NCBI GenBank assembly: GCA_902651635.1
Contig: CACRSC010000012.1
Location: 603,911 to 667,910 of the forward strand
DNA: 64,000 bases
Source of the DNA: Mastigamoeba balamuthi
Lineage: Eukaryota > Evosea > Mastigamoebida > Mastigamoebidae
Direction of reading: 5' to 3'
Both the position numbers and the translations under genes were made by a program. Of this stretch, positions 22,769 through 33,846 are shown piece after piece; the stretch's first letter is position 1, and every line of letters begins with the position of its first letter. The notes under the pieces were generated by a model that was given only the letters and a program-made list of their open reading frames with translations, did no database searches and was not told where the DNA came from.

Positions 22769-23221
22769 CGATCGCGCGGGGGAGGTGTTCCGGGGGCGGT
22801 TTAGTGATGTGGGGGGTTGATACTGGTCCCGCAAAGGCGCCCGCACGGGGTCTTCTCCCTTTTTTCCTCTTCTGTGAAAGTACGTCAAATGAATCTCGAC
22901 GTCACAAATATATCTGGACTTTGGGCGTGCCTACTCAGCAAACGGACCCTGGCAATTGGCAAGGTCTCATGCTTCGCCAAGGCACCCTATTGGGGAGAAG
23001 GATGGCGGACTGCCTTCCCCGTTTCAGTTCTCAAAGAGGGCACGCACATCACAGTACCTCCAAGAATTTGCCTGCATGGCTGCAGTATATGCACCGTCGC
23101 ATCGTCTCCCCAAAGGGCGCGACAGGGAGAGCTGCGACCGGGATATTTCCACAAATATCCGCCACAGTGCCCCCCTTTTTTTTCTCTCTTTGTTTTTATC
23201 GCCTGCTGTTTGTTGTCCGCC
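22769..23221. other. Intergenic between divergent genes
   Basis: Shared upstream region of the Rho GTPase (minus) and the MYND protein (plus). No coding signal; a pyrimidine-rich tract (CCCCCCTTTTTTTTCTC) lies just before the ATG at 23222. Confidence 0.4.
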
Positions 23222-24302
23222 ATGTCCGCTGTGCCTGTCGCTGAGCTGATCGAGACCCTCGCCGCCCGCGAGCCCACGGGCAGCGACGACTCCAAGTGCC
23301 GCGTCTGCGGCAAGACCATCAACCTCTCGCGCTGCGCCCGCTGCAAGTGCGTCGCCTGGGCAGCCCCCGCCACGGGCCACACGGCCCCTCCGTCCCTGCT
23401 CTCTCTCTGCCTCAGCGCTCAGCCCATTCCGGGCCATTTCCCCTCACATTCCCCTCGCCGTCTCAGGTGCGCCGTCTACGACAGCGCCGAGTGCCAGAAG
23501 AGCGACTGGAAGGCCCACAAGGAGGCCTGCAGCCGCATCTGCGAGTACCGCAAGAACCCCGCGCAGGTGCGACGACCCGCCGCAGTGCACTGTTGCACTG
23601 TGCCCTCTGCCCTGCCATCTGACAATTCATCGCGAAAATCCTTCCGCCCCCCTCCTGGCAGCTCCTGCGCTTCGTCGTGGCCCTCGACACCGCCGAGGCC
23701 ACGGCCGAGGTGACGCTGGTCGACCCCGCGCCGGCCCCGAACCACAACGTCGACCTGGACGCGGCGCGGCGCGTCGAGTTCATCGTCGACGCGGCCAAGA
23801 CGGTCGCCGAGTCCGCGGGCGCCGACGAGGACGGCGACGAGGACATGCTGGCGCAGCTGGCGCACGTGGGGGCCGGCAGGGGCATCAAGGGGTGCCTGGC
23901 GGTGCGCCAGGCCGAGGCGTGCCTCGGGGGGCTCGACGGCAGGGCCGACGTCGTCGTCGAGGGCGAGCAGACGCTCAGGTTCACGTACCCGCTCGACAGC
24001 GCCGCGGTGTTCCGCGTTAGGCCGTCGGCCGGGCGCCTCACGAGGGCCGACGTCGCCCTGGTCGTCTCGAAGGTGCGCAGCTCATGACAGCTCTCTCCTC
24101 CTCTCCTCTCTCCTCTCTATCTGTCTGCATGGTTCTCTTCTCACGCTTGGGGGCGCGTGGGGGACAGGTGTACGAGATCATCTACGCGATGGACGCGTCG
24201 TCGGGGCTGTTCGGGGTGAGGCTGCACTCGATCGACGACCTGAGCCTGCACAGCATGTACGAGACGGGCAAGAACGCCTGGAACGTCGCCATCGACTCGT
24301 GA
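23222..24302 (+). CDS. MYND-type zinc finger protein
   Basis: Four exons, 23222-23346, 23467-23566, 23662-24072, 24168-24302, 256 residues. The first intron falls inside the finger; removal gives CRVCGKTINLSRCARCKCAVYDSAECQ followed by DWKAHKEAC, a full MYND cysteine/histidine set (about residues 25-65). The remaining 190 residues form an apparently single alpha/beta domain ending in YEIIYAMDASSGLFGVRLHSIDDL that I do not recognise. MYND fingers bind proline-rich peptides, so a protein-interaction role is likely. All three donors are GTGCGN. Confidence 0.8.
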
Positions 24303-24448
24303 GCAAACACCAGAAACAAAGAAACAGCGTTCAATTCCGGTCTGGTACTGTGCTGTTGACAGACCTTGATGTCTTGCGACTTGTGCGATTGCTTGCGAAG
24401 GTGAATTCTGGAGTTAACACTCTTCTCGCGTCCAAAAATAATGTGAAC

Positions 24449-24520
24449 GGTTCCGTAGTATAAGGGTTAGTATAGGAGACTCTGGATCTCTTGATCTCAG
24501 TTCGAATCTGAGCGAGACCA
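24449..24520 (+). tRNA. tRNA-Gln (CTG anticodon)
   Basis: Seventy-two bases fold as a full cloverleaf: acceptor GGTTCCG/CGAGACC (one C-A mismatch, one G-T), D arm GTAT-AAGGGTTA-GTAT, anticodon stem GGAGA/TCTCT with loop CTCTGGA (anticodon CTG, reading CAG), T arm CTCAG-TTCGAAT-CTGAG and discriminator A. No intron. GGTTCGAAT-type B box and the GTATAAGGGTTAG A box are intact. CCA is not encoded, as usual for eukaryotes. Confidence 0.95.
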
Positions 24521-24522
24521 AA

Positions 24523-24527
24523 TTTTT
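24523..24527 (+). terminator. RNA polymerase III terminator of tRNA-Gln
   Basis: A run of five T begins three bases after the tRNA discriminator base, the normal pol III stop. Confidence 0.8.
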
Positions 24528-24577
24528 CTCCACGCGGACAAAATGACTTCTGAGCTCACAATTCCGAATTTTATTGT

Positions 24578-25850
24578 CTAACAGTCCTCAAAGTGTTTCG
24601 GCTCTAACAACAATTCCTCAACCGCCACTGCTGCTCCCTGGCACTGCAGCTCAGCTGGGTGCGCCCTGAATAGCTGTTCGACTTCAGCACGGCGTGCCTT
24701 TAACCTGCTGCCCAGTCGCAGCCTCTGGAGCGCAGCTACATAGTGTCTGCTGCGCACCAAGTTTAGCCTGCACGCAGTGCTGTTCCCGCACTCCGACTCG
24801 GTCGTATTGGGGCAGAATCCGCCCCAACCGGACGCGTGGTGCACCGCCATGAGGTTCTCGTAGCTGTTGTAGGCCTTCGGGCAGACCTCGATCATGAACG
24901 CCATGCTGACAACATTGCCTGTAAACAGGTGGCCCGATATGTTGCTGAACACCTCCTTGAAATACTGCACGTGCGCCCAGTTAGGAATCTCCGGCACCCA
25001 CGTGTGATTGAGCGCCGCCACAGCGGTTGGCGAATGGGGGCACGCACCATGTTGATGATCTCCTGGTCGCCGCTGAACTGCTTGCTGTGGGTCCTGTTGA
25101 GGAGGGCGTTCAGCCCGCGGTAGTGCGCGACCCGCGGCCGGAACAGAATGAACCCGCTGTTCAACTGTTGAAGCGTCAGCCTTTTTCGGCCTTCCCGAGG
25201 GCACTCCGCACCTGGTTCACTGCCATTTCGGTGCAGCTGGCCCAGTCGTCTCGCGCCGCGTAGAACTCCCCCGGCAGCGCGAATAGTTCCGAGGGGTCCC
25301 GCAGGAACGTGACGTCGGCGTCGGCGAACAGGACTCGTCTGCCCTGCAGGCGCTCAGGCATCCGCCAGATTTCGAGCTTGCTCAGGTGACTGACGCGGTC
25401 CGCGGGAAACGGGAGGAAGTTGCGATGGCCCGGCGAGTTGGGGATGTCGACGATCGCGACGCCCGCGTGCTCGAGGACTGCGCGCGACGCCACGCTGACG
25501 TTTGGGGTGCACAGCGCCACGTTCGCAAACATGTTTTGCGAGTGCGATGTTGCGGCCCGGAGCGACTCCACCAGCGACAGATACATGCCGATCGGCCTGT
25601 CGTTTGTCAGGAGCCCGAGGACCACCCTCTCTGTCGAAGGTCTCCGTGCTGCTAGTGACTGTGTTCGAAGGGCGGCTTGCTCGACTTCGGATAGAGTTTC
25701 AAACACCCCGACTTTTGCCTGAAGCATTGCGAGGCAGGTCGTGAACAGAAACACACCGCAGAGCAGGTACGCGATCCTCCGCAACGGCACGGAGGCCTGC
25801 CTGAGCACGCGCTCTCGTGAAAGGCGATCGGAGCACTTCCCGGAGTCCAT
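24578..25850 (-). CDS. Type II membrane glycosyltransferase-like protein
   Basis: Proposed exons 25850-25212, 25164-25048, 24988-24578, 388 residues. A short cytosolic start is followed by one membrane segment (IAYLLCGVFLFTTCLAML, about 26-43), the Golgi type II layout. The lumenal part has VLFADADVTFLRDPSELF, with the DxD-type DAD that binds Mn and nucleotide sugar, and NSGFILFRP, both typical of GT8/GT77-like GT-A enzymes. Two N-glycosylation sequons (NIS, NTT) lie in the tail. The second intron is uncertain: the model uses donor GTGCGT and the acceptor GGAG before 24988, yet the 30 codons upstream in that frame (ALNHTWVPE) also look coding; a frameshift there is the alternative. Sugar and acceptor unknown. 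Confidence 0.7.
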
Positions 25851-26270
25851 CAGACAGGAGAATTTATACTGCCAGAAGATAAATGCCGCGAATGAGTCAC
25901 CGTACGATCAGGTCCCAACTCAGGCACATCACACTAGGATGCGTACATCACAGGTCTGATCTTAGTTGCGTGGCGGTGTCCAGCCAGTCCAGGTTTAATT
26001 GGTGTCGGCACAAGGGGCGATAAACGATGTCACAGTTGAATCACAGGGTTGGATTGTCCGGCTTTCCCACCCCGCACCGATGCCCTTAAGTGATAACCCC
26101 GAAGAGCTCCAACAGACCAAGTGCCAAATCGGAGATAAGCTCCGTTGCATCAGTTCGCCTCAAAAAAGTGTTGTCATCGCGGCGCGCATGGCATTCGGAG
26201 CAGCACACGCGGGGGGTGAAATAATCTCAATCCTGGTACGCTTGCGTGTCCATGGGAGTTAACCGGCTAT
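25851..26270. other. Intergenic, nothing recognised
   Basis: Between the glycosyltransferase start and the 3' end of the MEDS gene. No coding signal. Confidence 0.4.
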
Positions 26271-28066
26271 TCACAACACGGGCTGCACGAGCGCAGAGCG
26301 CGGGACCGACACAGCGTCGGGCTCCGTGGCCCCGCTTCGTATGAGCTCGCACAGCTTCCTGTCCTCGACCACGTTCGCAGCTCCTCGGGCCACCACGAGG
26401 GACCCCGGGGCCGCCTTCTTCATCAGGCTCTTGGCCTGCTTGATGGCCAGCCCCCAGCCGCAGGCCTCTGCGCACTGGCAGGCCTTGGCGACGGTGGCGG
26501 GCCCTCGCGCGACGCCGATGCGGGCGGCCAGGTCCGTCTTGTTCCTGGAGTTGTAGTCGCTGACCGACTGCGCGACGATCTGCGCGAACTCGAGGCAGTG
26601 GTCCGTATGCCGCTCGTCGCCGCCGGGCAGCGACGGCGCGCCGATGACCACGAGGCTCTCGGGCCGCGCCGAGACGATCGAGAGCGAGAGCCGCTCGGCC
26701 TCGGCGCCCCACTTGGAGAAGAGCGAGTTGAGTATGCGCACGACGTCGGCCGAGTCCATCGACTCAGCGGCCTCCTCGAAGCCGTCGATCTGCGCGGCGA
26801 CAGCGGTGGCGACGGGGTGCACTGCCATGCTGTGCGCTGGCGGCGCGCCCTCCTCCTCGACGTGCATCGTCAGCCACGTGGTGACGACCGTGCACAGGCG
26901 GTCCGCGAACGCCGAGCGGGCCAGGCGGCCCTGCTCCGCCTCGTGCGAGCTGTCCCACGAGACCTCGACGACGCCCGAGGGGTGCGCGAGGACCTCGCGC
27001 GTCTCTGTGCACAGCGACTCGGGCGCCACCTCCTTGCCCGAGTTCCATGAGAAGTTCTTCGACGTCGAGCTCCCCCGCGCGGTGAAGCTCGCGCAGACCG
27101 CCCCCGACGCCGAGCACAGCTGTGAGGCGAGCTGCCCGGGGGCGCCCCCACCGTCGTTAGTGCACAGGGAACGTGGGGAAAGCGGGAACGCTGCGGGGAG
27201 AGCCTGGGGGGGGGAGCGCACTTTGGCCAGCGGGCTGTCGGCGGGGACGCAGCCGGCGCCAGGCAGCGACTCGATGCAGTTGGTCGGGGGGAGCGGCACG
27301 GAGCGGCGGACGACGTGGCGCGCGGCGCCGGCGCCGAGGCGGACGAGGCCCGCGCAGTGCGTGGCCGAGACGTGGGCCATGTCGCTGAGCAGGGGCAGCA
27401 GCTTCACGTGGTACGAGCAGACCCAGCACGCGCGCTCAAACGCCAGGCTCACGTCGATCAGCGCCTCCTCCGACTCGTGCGGGCCCCAGACGGCCTCGCC
27501 TATCAAGCGCAGCCCGCGGTACTTCTTCTGCTCGGCCTCGCGCGCGAGGCCGTCCATCAGCACGATCGGGAAATTCGCCCCCTGCAGAGGCCCAGCGGCG
27601 TCAGGGAGGCGAGGCGCGAGAGAGGAGGCGGGGGGCGGAGGGGAGGAGCGCACGTGGGCGTTGGGATCGAACGAGTGCGCGGATGTCCAGGTGACGGCGG
27701 TGTCGAGGAGGCCGCGCGGGATGTCGGGATCGTCCATGAGGCGCTTGCGCACCACTCGCGCCAGCGCCCCGTCGACGATCAGCACGCACTTGTCGCCGCC
27801 CAGCACGCCCTCCTTGATGTACGGCACCCAGAGCTCCGCCGCATCTGCGCCAGCCCCCCGGAGCCGAAAAGCCGCGCACCGACCGCGTTGGATTTCAGAA
27901 TACGGACGCACCTCACGAAGGGCGCGGGGGGAAGAGCACAAAAATAAATAAATGAAAGAGCGAGGCGGCGGCGGAGGGCAGCGCGCGCACCTGCGACGCC
28001 GCAGTGCACGAAGAAGATGTGCGAGCCCCAGGGCAGCTCGGGCAGCTCGCTGAGACCCGTGCGCAT
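26271..28066 (-). CDS. MEDS sensory domain fused to a degenerate class III nucleotide-cyclase domain
   Basis: Four exons, 28066-27991, 27844-27654, 27581-27222, 27131-26271, 495 residues, all GTGCGC donors. The N-terminal 150 residues read ELPWGSHIFFVHCGVADAAELWVPY, GVLGGDKCVLIVDG, TWTSAHSFDPNAH and FPIVLMDG, the pattern of MEDS domains of bacterial/archaeal sensors such as DcmR. After a linker, about 300-470 resemble a cyclase homology domain: VAAQIDGFEEAAESMDSADVVRILNSLFSKW, then VIGAPSL, HCLEFAQIVAQ and ARIGVARGPATVA. The first metal Asp position (usually DIxGF) is Q, and the second motif (usually GD) lacks its Asp, so catalysis is unlikely; a regulatory or dimerising role is inferred. No membrane segment. 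Confidence 0.65.
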
Positions 28067-29121
28067 GGCGGTTGGGGGAGGCAGAGAGCGCGGGGCGAGG
28101 CGGTGGGGTTGTTACTCAGAGGGGGTGTTTTAGGGATGTGGGCGTTCTCAGCTTCGGCGTCTGCGTAGAAGCCGCTTCGAGATGCTTCGCCGTTTTACCC
28201 CGAACCGCAGTGAAAAAAGGCCGGGCGCCCACGGCTCTGCAAGATCTCTTGATGGCGAGAAAAGGCGGTGCAGTGTAATGCAACAATTCTGTTCCGGTCG
28301 CATCGGGGGGGATCCGTGGGTCCAGAAAGGCGGCGAACACGGTCTCCGCATGCCCCAACAGGCCATGTGCCTGGAAGAATCGTCACGAAGACGCTTCGAT
28401 GGAAGCCATCCCAGGTTTCACCCCCCGGGCAAACCGGAGCTACGGACCGGAACGGCTCCTGCACGCCAAGGAAATGACTGGTCCAAAATGCGCTTCCACA
28501 GAAGCAGCCAAACAACACGTTATTCCATTTTTGCCGCGGGTGCGTCCGCGTCCGCGCGGAGCTTCGGCGCGCTCGCTGGGCTGGGCGGCCTCCCCCCGCC
28601 CATTCCGCAGCACCAGACGACTCGACTATTCGACAAGCAGTGATAGAATGCGGCACCCCGCTCGCGGACGTCCAAGCGATCACCGCATCCCTTCGTCTCT
28701 TGTGAAGGGCCCGCTTCTCACTGCCCTCTCACAGCTGCCCTTGTGCTGGGGTGTGTGCGGTGCATATCAACACCTAAGACCTATGAAAAACGGAAGGAGC
28801 AGGTCGCCGAGAAGGGCGATGAAGGCAACTGTGATACCCTTTCCAAGCCATGTGAGTGCAGTAGCCCGGAGCCGTGTGAGAGATGTTCTCTGCCGCTCCA
28901 CGGCAACCTCAATTATGAGATACAATTCTAGATACGGAAGACGGACAAGTCCCACAACACCTATAGAGAAGGATTGAATGCGTCGAGCGTTCGGGAGAGG
29001 GCCAGAGCGATGTGAGAACATACGGTAGCTGAGCGCAGGCAATTGCAGTATAACTGATATTTCTCAAGTACCACCCCCGGTGTTCCCGTACGCTCCTCAG
29101 AAACTCTCCTCATAACTAAGC
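28067..29121. other. Intergenic, 1.05 kb without a supported gene
   Basis: Short overlapping frames only. One small frame at about 28800-28930 has several cysteines (CDTLSKPCECSSPEPCERC) that could be a worn-out surface-protein repeat, but it lacks the rest of the pattern. Upstream region of surface protein gene A. Confidence 0.35.
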
Positions 29122-32100
29122 ATGCCTCACCCAACCTCCCTGCTGCTGGTGGCCCTAATCACGGCGGCCTCTGCTGCTCCTCTGTGCTCGCAGTCGTGGC
29201 TGTCGCTCGGGGATGATGACTCGGAGTTGCCCCGCTTCTGCGTCGCAGACCCCGACGGGTGCCAAGTGCGTAAGGCGAGCGTTCCAGTCCCCGGCAACCT
29301 CGTTGGAGCTTGGACCTTCAGCGAGCGCACCGGGACCGTCGCCCACGACTACAGCGGCCTCTACCCCAGGTGCGCTAATGGGAAGCAGCGCTCGGCAGCG
29401 TTCTGGAGGGGCACCTGGGCTCTGAGGTCATTACCCTCTGCTGCTGTGCCTTGGCGGCCTGTCGGGGTGAGCGGTGTGGGGAAAAAGGTATCAAATGGGT
29501 CTGTCTCACAACCGATCGCCGGGTGCGCGTCCAGGCTCGACCTGTATGCGGTGTCGAGCGACTCATCGTCGTCCGTGTGGGCTTCGGGCCTTGGCAACGG
29601 CGTCGTTACGTCTGAATCCACCTTCATGGCCACCAAAGTATGGGCGGACCGCCTGCGCTCTGCCATGACCCAGTCTTCCTATGGCACGCAGCCCCGGCAA
29701 GCCGCCTCCTCTGACGCGGCGCCCATCACAGATGTCGTCACCGTGGACATGTGGATTCGGCCAGACGACGCTGCGGGGATGGTGTGCTCATCTCTTTTAA
29801 AAATTGACTTGCTCGTTCTGGGTAACTCGCGTGTTCACGACTCAACAAACGCTGGTGCGACTTGGGATCCAGCTGGGAGGGAGAGACGGCGTGCTGAGAA
29901 GGATTATGGCGCTCGAAAACGACAATAAGTGCAGTTCGTGCGACAGCCTGTTCTATGTCGCTTTTGGAGACGCGTCTCCTGCGACTGGCCCCGCCTTTCA
30001 GACGCACGTCTTCGGACTCGTGGATGATGATAAGGAATGCGACATCACGCACGAGAACTACAATCTCAAAACGGGAGAGGCTCGTCATCAGAATACCAGG
30101 AACACCCTTCTCTGACAAACGGGTCTCGCGCAGCTCGTGCACCTCACCGTGACGATTGGGAACTACGACTCTCTGTACAAACAGTACGAGGTGAAATTCT
30201 ACATCAACGGTGCCAGGTTATCAACCAAGTACATGAATACGCTCGACTGGAGCTCATGTTCTCAGACAAATCGCAAGCTCATCGTTGGCAACACTCTTGT
30301 TGGGTAACAATACTGGCTCCCCCGGCATCGGCATCTCACCATCCAATGATATGCATAGATGCCTCACTTCGTATGGGTTCCTGGGATGTCGTGTTCCACA
30401 TAAATCCAGAGCATTTCTCGGCCGTATATACAGCCTCATGATTTGGAACGTGTACGCAAAAGCCGCTGAGAGCACATGACTGACAGACATACACCCACAG
30501 TGCTCTGAGGGCGTCCGAGGTGCACTCGCTGCACACAAATGGCCCCAACATCTACCCTGTCGAAAAAGGCGTGTGCAACGCCACTTGTACGTAGATCACA
30601 AATCGAATGGCGGTCAAACATTTGTTCCAGTCTGCGGCGACGGTGCTGTTAATGCTGCCGAGCAGTGCGATAGCGGTGCTTTATGTTCCTCAACCTGTCA
30701 GTGCCCTTCGACGTGCTTCCCGGACAATAACAAGGGCTGCACTTGTGTGATAACGGGGGTCAGAATGGTCAGTCCTAACGGATTTGCAGGCTGCGGCAAC
30801 GGTGTGGTCGACCGTGGAGAGCAGTGTGATTCTGGGCCCTATTGCAGTAGTTCTTGCCAGTGCCCCAGGAACTACGTGCCAAGGGAAAACGGATGCTCCA
30901 GTACGTTGCGTTCCCTGTCGTGAGACACTCAATCAGGACAGAGTGCGGGAACGGAATGATCGACGACGCCGAGGTGTGCGACGGGGGAAGCGGCTGCCTC
31001 TCGAACTGCCAGTGTCCGTCCAACACGGTAGCGGATGGAAGCGGAGGCTGCACGCGTTCGTTGAGGGTTTGCCAGTGTCGGCGTTGACTTATGCTATGCA
31101 GTGTGCGGGAATGGGATCGTGGACCTTTTCGAAGATTGTGATGGGGGCCCGTACTGTCGAAACAGCGTTTGCCGGTGCTCCAGTGGATACGTCCCTGACA
31201 AGACAACCAGAGGCTGCAAACGTACGATCTGAGCTAATGCCTCCAATCGGTTATCTCACGCACCCCCCCCCCGCAGTGTGCGGCAACGGTATTCTGGATA
31301 AAAGTGCTGGAGAGCAGTGCGATAGCGGTGACCATTGCACGTCCGACTGCAATTGCAGTTCTTCGTTCGCCCCCGACGGCAGCGGTGGTTGCTGGAGTAC
31401 GCCATTCCATCTTCCCTCGAACCGTGCTCAGACGGCACTTAGAGTGCGGCAATGGCGCCCTCGACGCCGGAGAGGAGTGCGATGGTACACAATTCTGCAC
31501 AAACTGCAAGTGTTCATCTGGTTATGGCCTCAATCGGTTCACTCACGTGTGCTCTGGTGCAATGGCCACCAAGAGGGTATGATTTCTGACCGTTTTGCCG
31601 CAGTCTGTGGAAACGGCAACGTGGACGGTGGGGAGGAGTGTGATGGCGGCTCTCACTGCAACTGGAATTGCAGCTGTGAGATCGGCTTCGCATCACACGC
31701 TACGCTTGGATGCAACCGTAAGATTGCGTTTCGTCAGCACGGCATACTGACTCACTATTTTCAGGATGCGGCAACAAGCTACGCGAAGATGGGGAGCAGT
31801 GCGATTCGGGAGCCCACTGTCACAACTGCACTTGCACAGGCGAGGGATACGTGCCCGAGAGAGTTCCATCGAGCAGCCCCGGTTGCACCAGTACGGATTT
31901 TGCCACGCATTTGCCTCTCAACTGGCCCAAGAATGTGGTAACAGCAGAATCGACCCTGGCGAAAACTGTGATAGTGGTCCTTTCTGCTCCAACGAAACGT
32001 GCACGTGCTCATCTCCTATGATACCGGATAACTCATCTCTGGGATGCCGTCGTATGAAATCGACTGTGTATCACCCACCATAGTACTGACATGAAATTTA

Positions 32101-33490
32101 GTATGTGGAAACCAACAAGTCGATTTGCACGAGCAATGCGATGGTGGTGCACATTGCCTGCCGAATTGTTCCTGCTCTCGCGGATTCGTTCCGCACACAG
32201 CCTCTCGAGGATGCATACGTATGGATTTGGCTTTTCTATCTGGCCTAATCAGTTCTCAGTGTGTGGTAACGGCGTGGTTGACCGTGATGAAGCCTGCGAT
32301 TCGACGGATCATTGCAGTACAAACTGCACTTGCATGCATCCATGGGTACCTGACCCCATTTCTCACGTCTGTCTCTGTACGATACAATCGCAGTGTCCTC
32401 CCTTACAATCATTCAGTGTGCGGTAACGGAGAGCTCGATGCGAATGAGACGTGTGACCCACCGGGACTTGCTGGGTGCCTGCCAAATTGCACATGCAATT
32501 CAGGGTATGTCTCGGTGGTGAATGGCTCCTCGGCACATTGTTCCCGTTCGTATCATGTTGATGACGGCTGAACTAACGAGTGGTCATTATCAGTGTGTGG
32601 TAATGGGGTCATTGATGGAAACGAAACATGCGATAGGGGATCTAATTGCCTGACGAGCTGCAGATGCCCTCCAGACTACGTTGCTGATTCCCTGGCAGGA
32701 TGCACGAGTGCGCACGGCATGAGTACTCATCGCTCTAACACGCTTCGAAGTGTGTGGAAATGGCCGCCTTGATTCCGGGGAGATGTGCGATGGAGGAAAG
32801 CTATGCACTGATAGCTGCATGTGTATCGAGACTGCTCTCCTTGTGAACGGAACCTGCCAGTGTACGAACTGCTCACCGCTGCTTTACCACTTTTCGTTAA
32901 CAGAGCTATCATCAGTGTGTGGCAACGGAATTTTCGATGTGGGAGAGCAGTGTGATGGTGGCCTTAATTGCCGCTCAGACTGTACGTGCCCCGCTGGATT
33001 CCAACACTCCAACGAGAAAAAAGGGAAGGGGTGTGAAGGTACTGTTTCCCATTTGCAGACGCCGTTCTGATGCCTCTCAGTTGCACTGACTGAGTCGGGG
33101 AACCTCTTCTTCAATGAGTTCACCATTACGGTTGTGGGCGTTGTTGATGAGCCTACTGCCAGAGAGATCGTCTACAACATCTCCAAGGCCATTGGCATCG
33201 AGCTCAAGGTGATCGAGCGCAAGTACGACGAGGGAACAGGGAGGACAACCTTGAAGATTGCAGTGAACTCGGAGCAGTCGGGCAACGTCGGAACGCTCAT
33301 CAAGAACCTCCCGTCCGGCATCCTGACGAAGGTCGACCGCGACAGCTTCCACTGGACTAAGATCTACAACCCCACCACCGGCGGCAGCGAGAGCGCGGCA
33401 GTATCAGCCGCCACGAACGCCCGTCCCTTGGATGTTCTTCTCCGACTTGTTCTACTCGGCGGCGTCCCCGCCATGTGGCTGGGCCTGTGA
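29122..33490 (+). CDS. Surface protein A: LamG-like head, 15 disulfide repeats, C-terminal anchor
   Basis: Twenty-three exons, 1041 residues. Head: 29122-29369, 29535-29683, 29732-29781, 29873-30079, 30134-30303, 30410-30451, 30501-30586. Repeats, one per exon: 30631-30744, 30790-30900, 30942-31055, 31102-31221, 31277-31396, 31443-31556, 31604-31717, 31765-31890, 31932-32051, 32102-32218, 32260-32376, 32417-32545, 32594-32707, 32751-32861, 32916-33038. Last: 33081-33490. Signal peptide MPHPTSLLLVALITAASA. The head carries LVGAWTFSERTG and AFLGRIYSLMIWN, a LamG/concanavalin-like jelly roll. Repeats follow CGNGxxDxGExCDxGxxCxxxCxC...GC, close to myxobacterial disulfide (DUF4215-like) repeats. 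The C-terminal domain ends in a hydrophobic LLRLVLLGGVPAMWLGL, suggesting GPI or membrane anchoring. Two head introns have GC donors, supported by paralogues B and C. Confidence 0.88.
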
Positions 33491-33846
33491 AAGGAAACAC
33501 ACTGGGAGGGTGATTGTATCCTGTGCGGATACAATCTACGGAGAGGAGAAACAATAGTTGGGACGGCCCTCTGGTGGCCCAAGATGCTGTCATTGCTACC
33601 CCGGAGCTCGCGCACTGGGTGCACCTTCTCTCTTTTGCGATTCTCTAGAGGCAGTTCCCACATCGCTGGAGCAATTGTTATTCCTGATGCGTCCCGTGGA
33701 TTTGTCTTGCGACTGCGCATTTCGCGGTGCCACGATGAGCACGCACCGAAGGTCATTGAGCAGGCAGAGGAGCGCGGCGCACCCGTGGGTGAACTCAAGT
33801 GCATTTTGTATGTGCAGTGCGAAAAACTGTGCCTATCTCCTTTTCC
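33491..33846. other. Intergenic between convergent genes
   Basis: 3' regions of surface protein A and the minus-strand unknown gene. A perfect inverted repeat TTGTATCC-TGTGC-GGATACAA at 33514-33534 could be a transcript-end hairpin. Confidence 0.4.

Noticed and set aside
28743-28931. Small cysteine-rich frame (CDTLSKPCECSSPEPCERC) upstream of gene A.
   Set aside because: No signal peptide, no CGNG core and no splice partner.
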